From: Leptasterias polaris
Lineage: Eukaryota > Echinodermata > Asteroidea > Forcipulatida > Asteriidae
Assembly (NCBI GenBank): GCA_037783415.1
Contig: JAZGTN010000073.1
Coordinates: forward strand, 2,356,001 to 2,420,000
Length of the DNA: 64,000 nucleotides
Direction: 5' to 3'
Shown: positions 53,960 to 64,000 of the stretch, one piece after another
Position numbering within the stretch: the stretch's first letter is position 1
Layout: every line of letters starts with the position of its first letter
The notes under the pieces: model-generated
Told to the model about the DNA's origin: nothing
What the model saw: only the letters and a program-made list of their open reading frames with translations
Databases searched by the model: none
Translations under genes and position numbers: made by a program

Positions 53960-56815
53960 TCTTGTTTATTCCCCATAAATAATAACAGAAAGACTTAGTA
54001 TATACGTGCGAAATAAAGACGTCAGTTAAAAGCAGCAAATAGACAATTACGATTCAAAAATAAAGCAGTCAAAAACTCTGACATTAACAGTGTGTTATTT
54101 CACCTTGTGCTTTTGCCCCGTGGTGAAATCCTCCCATGAGGCTTTGCGTGACAAGGGAACCACGACCCAACGAGTACAAGTACAAGCGCCTAATAACCAC
54201 GCAACCACGTCAGCACCCAACGGCAATTACTTAAACAGTGACCTTGTATATTCTAACGCATTTCCTGACTGGCAAGATACTACACCGGCCATATGGGAAA
54301 TTGTAAATTTTGTGTCACAATTTTAACATAAATTCAAGAGTTACTTAAGAATCAGCTGTACAGCTTTTGAGATGTCCCCCCTTTCTTCATATCAAAAGTT
54401 GAGAAAAATCAGACAGGGCAATCTCCATAAAACATACCATTGATTGTATTCTTCCATTGAGCTGCGTACAAATGTGCCTGCAGGAAGTCCAGGCTCTGTG
54501 GCTCTTTTGTAAACATGTGATGTCACAGGTCACATGGTCTATACGGCAAGCCGGCTTCCAAATGCTCCCACTAGCCTATATCCAATAACGTCATGGTGTA
54601 GATACCATGCCTGTGGATGTATTGAAAGAGGTATCAACGCCCCGGTGGCTATAGCACATTTAAGTGGTACACCCACAACTCACCCCTAATACTTAACTTT
54701 TGAAAACGGGTACAGAAATAGAAGCAGCATGGGTGAGATGTTTTGAAATGAGTAAGATCACCTGGTGGTCTGGAGGCCGGCCTCGGGGGAGCTCTTTTGT
54801 CAACATGGCTTTTAATAAAGCAATAGTCCGGTCCACATCTCTGTTAGTAGGCTACTTATGTCTGCTTTCCATATTCTGTTAGCAATCTGCCATTTGTCGT
54901 TTAATTATGTTTTTTTTTATTACATTGAAGTGAGGAAGGAATCCGAATTAATTGGCGATTAATTTGATGAAAGCTGAAATCTTTGGTTTTTTTGCCAGAA
55001 TCTTTTTAAAACTACTTGTCTTCGTTCAATCACAAACTGTAATTAAACAGCTACTTGATTGAAAAATTTAAATTTTAAATTTTCACACTTCTTGATTTTT
55101 CATTATTATCAATCACAAAAATTAGGCCCCAACCTCAAGGTTTTGAAAAACTAGTTACACTTCTGCCGTTGACGGGCGTGCGTCAAAATGACAATACTTT
55201 GACGTCATTTGTGGGATGTTGCTACTCCTTGCTGCAACAAAGCGGCTATACAAAACGGAGCTCCCACATATGACGTAACACGAGTGATGACGTCACGAGG
55301 CTTTTCGCAAACTTTTCTGAAAAGCACCGGAGAAGTGTATTTAAAATTGATGATTTCTTACGATTAAAATATGTTTGATGTCATGTGAACTAAATTTCGT
55401 TATTGATTGAAAACATTTTCAATGAATTTCAGCAAAGATCACTTGTTGCCGTTTTAGTTCAAGCTGTTCTTTATAAATATTGTTTTTCATAATTTGTTTA
55501 CCATTAGTTCTGTTTCAGTGGTTCCATAATTGACATACTACCATCGGAACAAACAGTCCTCTAAAATTGCCTGGGGAGGGGGTGGAGAGGTTAGCGAAAG
55601 ATTATTGATGTGTTGTCTTCTCATGAAAAGAAATGACCTCAAATGATGTTTAATTAACAGCGATTGCAGCCACTGACTAAACGAAGGGCAACATAATAAA
55701 ACCAGATATCGTAAACATCGGTCTAAACCAACCTTGTTCCAATTCCAGGAGAAACGTCACGGGGCTCGAGGTTGACGTGTTCGGATGCTCAACGAAATGA
55801 TACAGCAATTTTAATCCTTGATGAATGCAAAACTCAGTTATTATTCCAAATCGACAACAATCCTTTGTAATTCAGAATATTCCAGTCCCACATTTCTAAA
55901 CAAAGAAAAAAAAAACAAGACTGAATGAGGAGTAAAGCGCGAATGTTGTGTTAGTTTCAAATAATGCTATTTCTCTATTCTTTGCGACGTACGCAATACA
56001 ACTTTTTTTTTTTTTTACACAATCGAACTTTGATTATAGGCCTAGATTTCAAATTGACACAATATTCAACTTGTCACGCTTTCGGTGTCGAGAAATATTT
56101 CTGAACTGACCCGAGCCGAATTGAAATTGTAAATGAATGGTATACTTATGCGCATTTTCAGCCCTCTGAAACAATCGTGACCGGGTTACATCATTTATCA
56201 TTTATTATCCTCAAAATTGTATATTATATAATTCAATGTCTGCTATAATCGAAAAAGCATTAAAAGTCTCTTATTCAGAACCGGCATTGTCATCAATCCC
56301 TTCATGCGTTGCTGTTCGAGTTTATTATTTGAATTAAAACAGTTGGAATACATATGCCATATACAATTATTTATGTTTTTCTAAATGTGGAAATTTAAAA
56401 AACAGTCAGATTTGTTTTCATTTTTGTTTTATACAACAGTGCTGCGGGACTTGTATTATAAGGAAAATAATGTAGTCTTCAGCATACTGATAGATTCCAT
56501 TTGGACGAAAATAAGGTTAAATTTTCTATTTTTTTTTTTTACAACCTTGTCTATTCAACTATAGGAGAGATACGAATCGGTCATAGTTTTGACAGTTTGT
56601 TTTGCCGGCACGAGACGAGACCTAATTGTGGTGTATTATCACAGGTGCGTTTATGTGCATATTGATCCCTCCACAAAGTGGGCATGCACATTCTGGACTA
56701 ATGACATACTTTAAGAGGAGCTTTTGTGGACAACCTTTAAAAGAGTTGTAAGACGTTTATAATGATATTGATCCATGATTTTGTAAGAACCCGTACACGG
56801 TGAGCAGTCTGTACG
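53960..56815. other. No gene seen
   Basis: AT-rich unique DNA. Frames at 54090-54326 and 54700-54882 (plus) are short, with no leader or splice support. Confidence 0.45.
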
Positions 56816-56835
56816 CTCTGGAGACAAATCAGACG

Positions 56836-57545
56836 TAAATTTGCGAACGTTCAAGAGACCAAAGTGTTCAAATGACAAGCTGTGAACGTTCCAGGGACCA
56901 ATGTTCACAAAGAACAAGCCGTGAACGTTACATGGAACAGTGTGCACAAAGAACAAGCCGTGAACGTTACATGGACTAATGTGTATACAAATAACAAGCT
57001 ATGAACGTTGCATGGACCAATGTGTATACATTAACAACAAGCTATGAACGTTCCAGGGACCAATGTTCACAAAGAACAAGCCGTGAACGTTACTTGGAAC
57101 AGTGTGCACAAAGAACAAGCCGTGAACGTTACATGGACCAACAACGTGTATACAAATAACAAGCCGTGAACGTTACATGGACCAATGTGAATACAAATAA
57201 CAAGCTATGAACGTTCCAGGGACCAATGTGTATACAAATAACAAGCTATGAACGTTCCAGGGACCAATGTTCACAAAGAATAAGCCGTGAACGTTACATG
57301 GAACAGTGTGCACAAAGAACAAGCCGTGAACGTTCCAAGGACCAATGTGTATACAAATAACAAGCTATGAACGTTCCAAGGACCGATTTTTACAAAGAAT
57401 ATTGTCCTAAACGTTACACATGGACCAACGTGTTAACAAATATCAAGCCGTGGACGTTCCAATGACCAATGTTTACAAAGAACAAGTCGTGAACGTTCCA
57501 AGAACCAATGTAGTACAAAACCTGAACAAAATGCAGTCTAAGAAC
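56836..57545 (+). repeat. About 40-bp minisatellite, some 17-18 units
   Basis: Each unit contains a (G/A)TGAACGTT(C/A)CA core and an ACAAGC(C/T) junction, repeating every 39-41 bp. Two main flavours alternate: one with CCAGGGACCAATGTTCACAA, another with ACATGGAACAGTGTGCACAA, plus TATACAAATAACAAG spacers. Three further diverged units follow at about 57764-57870 after a 220-bp gap. Confidence 0.9.
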
Positions 57546-57763
57546 GTTCTTCTTGTGCGAATTTCGTTTACATAGAGCTGTCCATAAGAGTTCTGGGATC
57601 AGACCATATTCAAATAATATTACACATAAAGAGCCAATCCGTTATCAGTGAGCTTCCAGCGATCCTGTGCCAAATCTACGTTATCAATTAAAAACCAAAA
57701 ATTTACAACAAAAAGGACAGTCTCGAATATTTAAGGGCTCAAACGATTTAAAAAAAATATACA

Positions 57764-57870
57764 TAGAACGTTCCAAGTCCCAAACCGTGTACAAGTAGCA
57801 ATTTGGGATGTTCTAGGTCCCAACCTGTGAACAAAACAATCTGGCAATGTTCCAGTGCTCGGCCATGAGT
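57764..57870 (+). repeat. Outlying diverged units of the 40-bp minisatellite
   Basis: GAACGTTCCAAGTCCCAAAC, GATGTTCTAGGTCCCAACCT and AATGTTCCAGTGC recur at about 40-bp spacing. Confidence 0.6.
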
Positions 57871-58846
57871 GTATAGTTTTGACATGGATTTCCTTTGAAG
57901 CACATGTAATAAGTTATTTGATATATGCCAATAAACCTTCATTTTGTCATTTCAGGAAAAATTCACGTCATGAACTTTGTAGGTCCGACTCTTAATCACC
58001 ATTCATGTGTGTATATCCTTTAACCATTACATACGTCATTTGCGCTTTAATTGCAGCAACCACCTATAAATATCTGAGAGATGTATCGCCCTTAATTGCA
58101 AGAACTTTCCCACAAACTAAACACAGGCTGTAACGTTTATAACCTGTTTTGCGTAACACGGAGACGTTTCCGCTGGGAGTGGTGCTAAATTAATTCTATC
58201 CCATGTATTGTTGAGGTTTTAGCGGTAATTTAACTCAGAACCGTCGAGACCTCCAATGTTTAACAAAAGGCAATTAACTCCATTAATACAACCGTTGACC
58301 TTTACGGAGACAAGGTACTATAGTTGTTTTGTTTGTTGTCTCCAGTAAACCGCAAACTTATTCGGTTGTGCGTGCTTGTTTCCTCCAGTAGCTTCTCTTC
58401 CATTTCATCCATCTCAGTAAAAATAAAAAATAAATAAACGATGTAGAAATTGAAATGAATTAAACCCGCTGGTATGATAACAGCCTAAATCGCACGGACT
58501 AATCGAGTTGCTTCCTGAACAGAAAAAAAAGTTAGTAGGCGATAATTTTGGAGGGTCCTCTCACCCCCGCCCCTGGCCCTCTCTAGACCTCTTGAGCTTC
58601 AACTTGGGGGAGTCGAGTGATGCTGGATTTCTTGCTCAAAAGCACGAAATATTTGTCCCGGGAAATCGTGTTTGGGGGTCGAGCGCTGTTTTAATTTCGG
58701 TTTCTTGTCTGGTTGTACACAGTATTTCTGCACCGGGAATCATGTCTTGTACCTTAATTTATATTATCATAATGTGGATTGTACTTTATGACCGATGGGT
58801 GACCTGCTGTAAACCGTATATGAGCTCAAGTAATCTTTGTACTATA
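57871..58846. other. No gene seen
   Basis: Unique DNA. The plus-strand open frame 58508-59089 (193 codons) continues into the next inverted-repeat element and is not supported as a gene. Confidence 0.45.
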
Positions 58847-59085
58847 GGCCGTTTACGAAACGGAGGCTCAGGCTCAGGCTTAGGCTTCAGAAACGTCGGC
58901 CTCATACGAATCAGAGGCTCCGGCTTGGGCTTTGTGTTTGAGGCTTCGGAATTCGGCCAAAAGCGGAGCCTGATGAAGCCTGACGAAGCCTCGGTAAGGG
59001 GTGGATTCGCAAAGGCTTCAATATGGCTGACGTTTCTGAAGCCTAAGCCTAAGCCTGAGCCTGAGCCTCCGTTTCGTAAACGGCC
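58847..59085. mobile_element. Inverted-repeat element with GGCTCA repeats
   Basis: The left end reads GGCCGTTTACGAAACGGAGG, then GCTCAGGCTCAGGCTTAGGC, and the right end is its inverted copy closing in CGTTTCGTAAACGGCC. Arms are about 50 bp. ATA lies on both sides (58844-58846 and 59086-59088), a possible 3-bp duplication. The repeats produce Pro-Lys-Pro-Glu peptides in the overlapping frame. Confidence 0.8.
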
Positions 59086-59313
59086 ATAGATAGTTCCCAG
59101 TAGACGCCATCTTTACGGGCAAATCGCATTTTGGTTTGCAGGCGCGTCAAGCGCTCAAATTATTAACGCAGCCGCGTCATTCACTAACCAATCATGCAAT
59201 GAGTTTTGTGAAAATAATGGGCGTGCTGCACGCCGTTCTCACGCGTAACACATGACTGTGTGTTCCAAATTGCCCGTAAAGATGGCCGATTTACGTCATA
59301 CTGCAACCTATCT
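59086..59313 (-). mobile_element. MITE A, copy 4
   Basis: Starts ATAGATAGTTCCCAGTAGAC and ends CTGCAACCTATCT. The last bases of the terminus are changed. Subterminal inverted pair intact. Confidence 0.85.
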
Positions 59314-59438
59314 TTTGTTTGATCTACGTAAGACTAGTATTAGTCAATTTGGGGCCACTCCGAATGAGCGGCTTTGTCTATGGTTGCGGCTAGATGGTCA
59401 GATGCAACACCTAAATCAACAGCCGAATTCGTAGCCGT

Positions 59439-59666
59439 ATAGATAGTTCCCAGTAGACGCCATCTTTACGGGCAAATCGCATTTTGGCTTGCAGGCGCGT
59501 CAAGCGCTCAAATTATTAACGCAGCCGCGTCGTTCACTAACCAATCATGCAATGAGTTTGGTGAAATGTGCGCGTGCTGCACGCCGTTCTCACGCGTAAC
59601 GCATGACTGTGTGTTCCAAATTGCCCGTAAAGATGGCCGACTTACGTCATACTGCAACCTATCTAT
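59439..59666 (-). mobile_element. MITE A, copy 5
   Basis: Same orientation as copy 4 and only 125 bp away, with both ATAGATAG and CTATCTAT ends. The two copies differ by point changes, so they are more likely separate insertions or an old duplication. Confidence 0.85.
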
Positions 59667-59925
59667 AGCCATCGATTCGGACACGGCCTTTTGGTGCGAC
59701 TCTGGAATGAGCTTCCACTGTGCATCCGCTACTACCCTTCCTTGAATGCTTTTGAGAAGGCTCTACAAACTCTTCTTTTTTAACAATGACATTACATGTT
59801 TGTCCGTATTTTTGGCTAATTTTCTAGACTCTGTTCAGCGCTGTGTAACCATCTTTGATGAGTATAAAGAGCGCCCTATAAATATATTTGTTGTTGTTGT
59901 TGTTATTGTTAAAATTTATTGCTAT
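59667..59925 (+). pseudogene. LINE 3' remnant (ORF2 C-terminus and tail)
   Basis: With a 2-nt deletion allowed, the sequence reads LWNELPLCIRYYPSLNAFEK and ALQTLLF, the standard last segment of many CR1/L2/Jockey-type ORF2 proteins. After about 90 bp it ends in AAGAGCGCCCTATAAATATA and (TTG)n. Everything upstream is missing. Confidence 0.65.
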
Positions 59926-62900
59926 TGTTGTTATTGTTGACGAGACAGTTGAACGGCTGCCTTTCAACCTCAAAGCATTGTTTTCTCTCCCAATTACCAT
60001 TTATCTTTAAACTATGTATAGACAGCTGTAACAATGTAGTCTTATCTCGTGTCTTTGTTGGAAACTTTACCTCACCGTCCCATCCCATTTCATGCACGAG
60101 TTGCCCTTTTATTCTTTCATGCACGAGTTGCCCTTTTATTCTTTTAATCTGCTGATTTGATGAGCTTGCAGAGGGCGCCCTTTATGTTATTCGTTCGTAA
60201 TTTCCATATAGATCGCCAAGTTTCCGTTATAGGTGCGGTTTGAAACCAGACTGGGACTTATACTACAAAGGGGGAAACGAAGTAGTGCATAAATAACTCA
60301 TTTGTAATTTTCTTAGTTGGTATCTCCAGTTATTCTAAAAAACAATGTGCCCTCTGCTTTGAACAATTTTACAATGATGGCGCATCTTTTTCTCGTTAGA
60401 ATTTTAAAAGAGGGATTTAGACCTAACACTGTCTAGTTTTGAAGAAATACAAATTGTAATGCATTGCATAAATTTAGCACGCATTTCGTTAAATTTTCTT
60501 CTTGATTAAAAAAAACAAAAACAAAACTAAAGTTTCAAAAAGTAAATCAAAACTAAACCCACTGGTTGGACTGCCGAAGAATCTGTTGTCGAATAAGCGT
60601 ATATTTAAAAAAAATGGTATATGTTGGTTGTGTATATAGTCCATGGTCAAATATTTGGATAGCAGGTTGGAGCGCGTTGTGGTTTAGCATTCATCGGACT
60701 GAGAAGAGCAAACGTCATCTGTTGACACCCAACAAACTCTTTTGCATCCATCAAAATTCATCATCCCTTGCCAATAACACACTACAGTGAAACATTCATT
60801 CCCAGCAGTCGAAAGGGAAAAAACAAACATTGCCGTCCATTAACGTGTCTGCCTCACCACCTCCTTCACAGGGGAGGAAACTTCAGTAATCGATGCCCGC
60901 GATAATTTCCAGCTCACTTTTTATAACCACCGTGAAACCATAAACCGGGTAAAGTCGTTTCGGGTGATCACTTCTTGTACAACGACTGTAAGTATTTCAG
61001 TTGAAGGGCCCTCAGGCCCCGTCACGTGATCTCACCGAGGAGAATCTCAAGGGGTCTTCCGGTAAAGCAAACTTTAAACGTGCGGGGTGGCAACTACACC
61101 GAAGCCTAGTTGAGGCCAGGCGAGTGGTCAGCGCTGATCGAGACTCCGTGACCGATAGGGATCCCTGCAGGGCAATAGCATGGTACTCCACGTGACACGA
61201 ATTGTACATTCAGCTAGTTTGTAGATTTCGCGCGCTTTCTTTACTTTGCTATCAACTGCGTGCTTTGTACAGTAACGGGCTTATAGTTGTTTACTGCATA
61301 TGAGACAAGACTTGTGCCTTAGGCGTACTCATTTTAGTGACCGATGTGTGTACTGAAACGAAACCCAAGTGTAGCTCTTTAAAGTCAGTAGTTTTTGGAA
61401 ACAAGTTGTTCAGTCACCGTTTTATTCACTGTCATGTGGTTGACCTATTGAAGTCACGTTCTATTTGTGGCCAGTGAAACATTCTTGCACAAAGCTCATA
61501 CCAATTAAAACCCTACATGTCCTCTCTTATTGCTGATTCAAATCGTACTATACCCAATTATTAGCCACCCACGACAGTACTTTACGTTTGTCTAGAATGT
61601 TTAATGACATTGCGTTTGTTTCACTGGATAGCTTTGTTATAAATGTTTTCTCAGTTTTTGTACTACCTTGGCGTAAACAAGTCTAAACCATAATATTAAA
61701 TACCTTTCTTATTTTTGAAAGCTACTTCAAATACTGGTTGCCTGTTTCTTAAACAGAATTGTTTATGATTTTGTTTTAAAGTTAACCATTGAATGTCCAT
61801 ACGTCTTGCCCATGTTCTTTCCTCATCTTCCACCGCGCTGAACCGACAATCTCTCAAGCATCTTCAACCCCTTTAGTCATTCCCCCCTCTAGCCGGCATA
61901 ACTACCCAGATGATATTTATTAAAGCTACAGATGACCAACCCCGGGCGTGGATGATGCCGTGCCAAGCCTCCTGGTTTCCCTTCACCACGAGACATCACC
62001 GGGGCCAAAGATTTTCAACCGGGAAAAACGGAGATGGAGGAGGTAGTAGACGCGCGGCTGAAGCGACTCGCCCTCCGGCCGGGGCTTGTTATATCGAGCG
62101 CGGTGAAGTCAGCTGGAAAGTGTTGAACACGGTTTGGTGAAATGCCGGTTATGTTCGACAAAATGCTCGCGTATTTTTTGACGTTGGGGTTGGGGGCTGA
62201 GTGTTAGAGGAGAGCAGACGTTTAATTTGGATGAAAGAGAGGCAGCCCGGGGGACCAGCGTGCATCTTGAGATTCCCTAGAAAATGAATGAATGCTCTCG
62301 GCAGATGGGGGAACACAAGGAGTTGTGCATTAATATAAAGCTGTGTGCGCAACGCGTCCTTATAGTTTGTTCGTCTTAGGGCGTGCAGAATTATGCAATA
62401 TTAACACAACTGCTGCTGGATAACGTCATTCTTGTCCATAAATTATCGGTATTAAAAAATATCTGGAACTAACAGATAACAACAGCGGAAGAAATTCTTA
62501 AACTCTCAAAAAATTATACAACTTCCAATAAACCCCTTCTAATTATCGACATCAGATTTATTGTTTTTATAGTTTGCGAGGTTTTAATCATTTATCAATT
62601 ATTTCGAGACAATAAGTGATATGTGATCCAATCATCAACGAGTCCACACCTCTAGCGCCATTATACATATTGAATTACAAAACAAGCCTTGGCGAAAAAA
62701 CAAACATATTGGAATTCCTTTAAAAGCCAGAACAACATTATTCTTAACCAGCCGTTAACCATTTGTAATGAATAATATTTGTATGAGGCATCGTGTGACT
62801 GCAAAGATAATAGTTGCAGTTGTTCATATTACAAAACAAAAAGTGATCACTTAATAAAAATAGCTGCGAAGACAACAAAGTTCGCGGAGTCCGTTTTCTG

Positions 62901-63006
62901 TTCGAAGACAGTTCCTTTTTGTCCGTGAGATTGTAGATCCATTTTTTTTCGCGCCCAAAATTATGTTGGTTGCTTTCTATGTTCCAATCTAAAACTTCAA
63001 GAAAGT
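59926..63006. other. No gene seen
   Basis: A 27-bp unit (TTCATGCACGAGTTGCCCTT at its start) is duplicated near 60088-60142. Frames at 61910-62140 (plus) and 62744-63022 (minus) have no recognisable features. Confidence 0.45.
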
Positions 63007-63094
63007 ACACTAAAAAACTCACGGGGTCAGGGGTCAGAAGTCACCCGGATACGGGTCCCTTGAGGCCTAACTCGTTTCTGGGTCAGTATGACCT

Positions 63095-63255
63095 GGGCCC
63101 AATTTCATAGAGCTGCTTAAGCACAAAATATTGCTTAACAATTGTCTTCTAAGCAGAAATGAGCAGGATACCAGTCAAATATTGTACATGAGACATAGTA
63201 GTTTGGCTGGTAACCTTGTTCTGGTAAGCGAAAATTTGTTGTGCTTAGCTACTTT
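63095..63255 (+). mobile_element. Family G element, copy interrupted at its right end
   Basis: GGGCCCAATTTCATAGAGCT and the usual interior are present, but the right GGGCCC end is absent. The sequence runs into the next G copy. Confidence 0.75.
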
Positions 63256-63267
63256 TGAGGAAATTTT

Positions 63268-63490
63268 TACACAAATTCCAGGGCCCAATTTCATAGAGCT
63301 GCTTAAGCACAAAAACTAGCTGAGCACGAAATAATTTTGCTTACCACAATAAGGTTACCAACCAAACTACCATTTCATGTGTATCATTTGTAGCTGGTAT
63401 CCTGCTCATTTCTGCTTAGCGGAAAGTTGTTAAGCAATATTCTCTTCTTAAGCAGCCTTATGAAATTGGGCCCTGAAATTTGTGTACAAA
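63268..63490 (-). mobile_element. Family G element, full copy with extended ends
   Basis: Here the inverted repeat extends beyond GGGCCC: ACACAAATTCCAGGGCCC on the left and, inverted, ACACAAATTTCAGGGCCC on the right. The interior is in the opposite orientation to the neighbouring copy (GGTTACCAACCAAACTACCA). Confidence 0.75.
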
Positions 63491-63563
63491 TTACCCAGAA
63501 ATTGGTCAAGCTGACGCAGAATCTGGGTAAAAGTAAAAATTGTTTTCCAGTTTCTTGGTCAAA

Positions 63564-63665
63564 CCCGATTTCACAAAGCACTAAGATTCATCACACTTTG
63601 CTTAGCAATTTATTAGGATTGATTCGCACTTGAGATCTATCTTAACTCTTTGTGAAATCGAGCCC
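63564..63665. mobile_element. Small inverted-repeat element, CCCGATTTCACAAAG
   Basis: CCCGATTTCACAAAGCACTA on the left and CTTTGTGAAATCGAGCCC on the right, enclosing about 65 bp with CTTTGCTTAGCAATT. Inserted in family D. Confidence 0.75.
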
Positions 63666-63722
63666 AGGTCACAAGGGATCCGGATTCCGGGGCAATTCTG
63701 ACACGGGAGTTTTTAAGAGTGT

Positions 63723-64000
63723 ATAAAATATTTGGTTGATCGCGAATTCGTGGGTGTCTGTAAAAATGTAAAAACAACACCCATTTTGACGTTAAAAACA
63801 TAAGAGTCCTAGTTTTTTCCACTGCAGTAGCACCTGTTCTCTGGTATATGGGTCTGAAGGGAGCATTGCAGACATTTTACATAGTAAAATATGAAGTACT
63901 CGGTTTTTCCTGTATCAGTGCAATTAACAATAATCACAAGTGTTGACTGTTTAAGCTGGATTATTATGCACCAAACCTGACAGTGGATACCTTTAACACA
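63723..64000. other. No gene seen
   Basis: Unique AT-rich DNA to the end of the window. Confidence 0.45.

Larger units (their letters stand above)
63007..63722 (+). mobile_element. Family D element carrying at least three other elements
   Basis: Left end ACACTAAAAAACTCACGGGG, right end GGGAGTTTTTAAGAGTGT. The intervening D sequence (GGGTCAGTATGACC, GAAATTGGTCAAGCTGACGC) is split by two family G elements and by a small CCCGATTTCACAAAG element. D is about 200 bp when empty (44867-45068). Confidence 0.75.

Noticed and set aside
58508..59089. 193-codon plus-strand frame
   Set aside because: Its C-terminal third is the translated inverted-repeat element (Pro-Lys-Pro-Glu repeats), and the remainder shows no domain, although it has a hydrophobic stretch. 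Likely chance.
1..64000. CRISPR arrays, operons, bacterial ribosome binding sites, rRNA genes
   Set aside because: None seen; the DNA is eukaryotic. The regular arrays present are minisatellites with no spacer-repeat structure.

Overview
The window looks like gene-poor, repeat-rich DNA from a marine deuterostome invertebrate. An echinoderm is my best guess. This rests on my recognition of the interspersed family that starts GGGCCCAATTTCATAGAGCT and on the mixture of Tx1-type and Jockey/CR1-type LINEs, tRNA-derived SINEs and many short inverted-repeat elements. I cannot name a species. Introns, TTAA-flanked elements and LINEs exclude a prokaryote. No long intact protein-coding gene is visible; nearly all open frames are short and lie in repeats or unique AT-rich DNA.

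Two stretches look like host genes. On the minus strand, 15339-15422 encodes a 28-residue secretory leader that ends exactly at a consensus splice donor (GAG|GTGAGT), with a TATA-like box about 215 bp upstream of the ATG. On the plus strand, an ETS/CRE promoter (19468-19503) precedes a possible two-exon micro-gene of 42 codons (19545-19748). An unusual cluster of seven NF-Y-type CCAAT boxes lies at 39805-40086.

Layout: 0.1-1.9 kb, tRNA-like fragment, poly-C tracts and a dispersed repeat; 2.4-5.6 kb, piggyBac-like and GGGCCC elements with a nested MITE; 6.8-7.4 kb, recurrent ACGAAGTGACAA motif; 9.1-11.9 kb, TTAA-flanked MITEs, a 166-bp palindrome and a hAT-like MITE nested in another MITE; 15.3-19.8 kb, the two putative host genes; 21-33 kb, more MITEs in otherwise unique DNA; 34.2-34.9 kb, tandem duplications; 39.8-42.3 kb, CCAAT cluster, 70-bp minisatellite, palindromes and a MITE cluster; 44.6-45.9 kb, inverted-repeat element and tRNA-Leu SINE; 46.0-53.2 kb, a triple-nested transposon; 53.4-54.0 kb, tRNA-like sequences, one inside inverted repeats; 56.8-57.9 kb, 40-bp minisatellite with higher-order structure; 58.8-59.9 kb, three MITEs and a LINE tail; 63.0-63.7 kb, another multiply nested element.

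The most striking object is at 46001-53151. It is a foldback-type element whose roughly 400-bp terminal inverted repeats are filled with CpG-rich 12-bp tandem units and are flanked by a 6-bp direct repeat. It carries a 5'-truncated Tx1-like LINE with a 15-bp target duplication, and that LINE is split by a Jockey/CR1-like LINE. The duplications give the order of insertion directly. All family names are by eye; no database search was possible.
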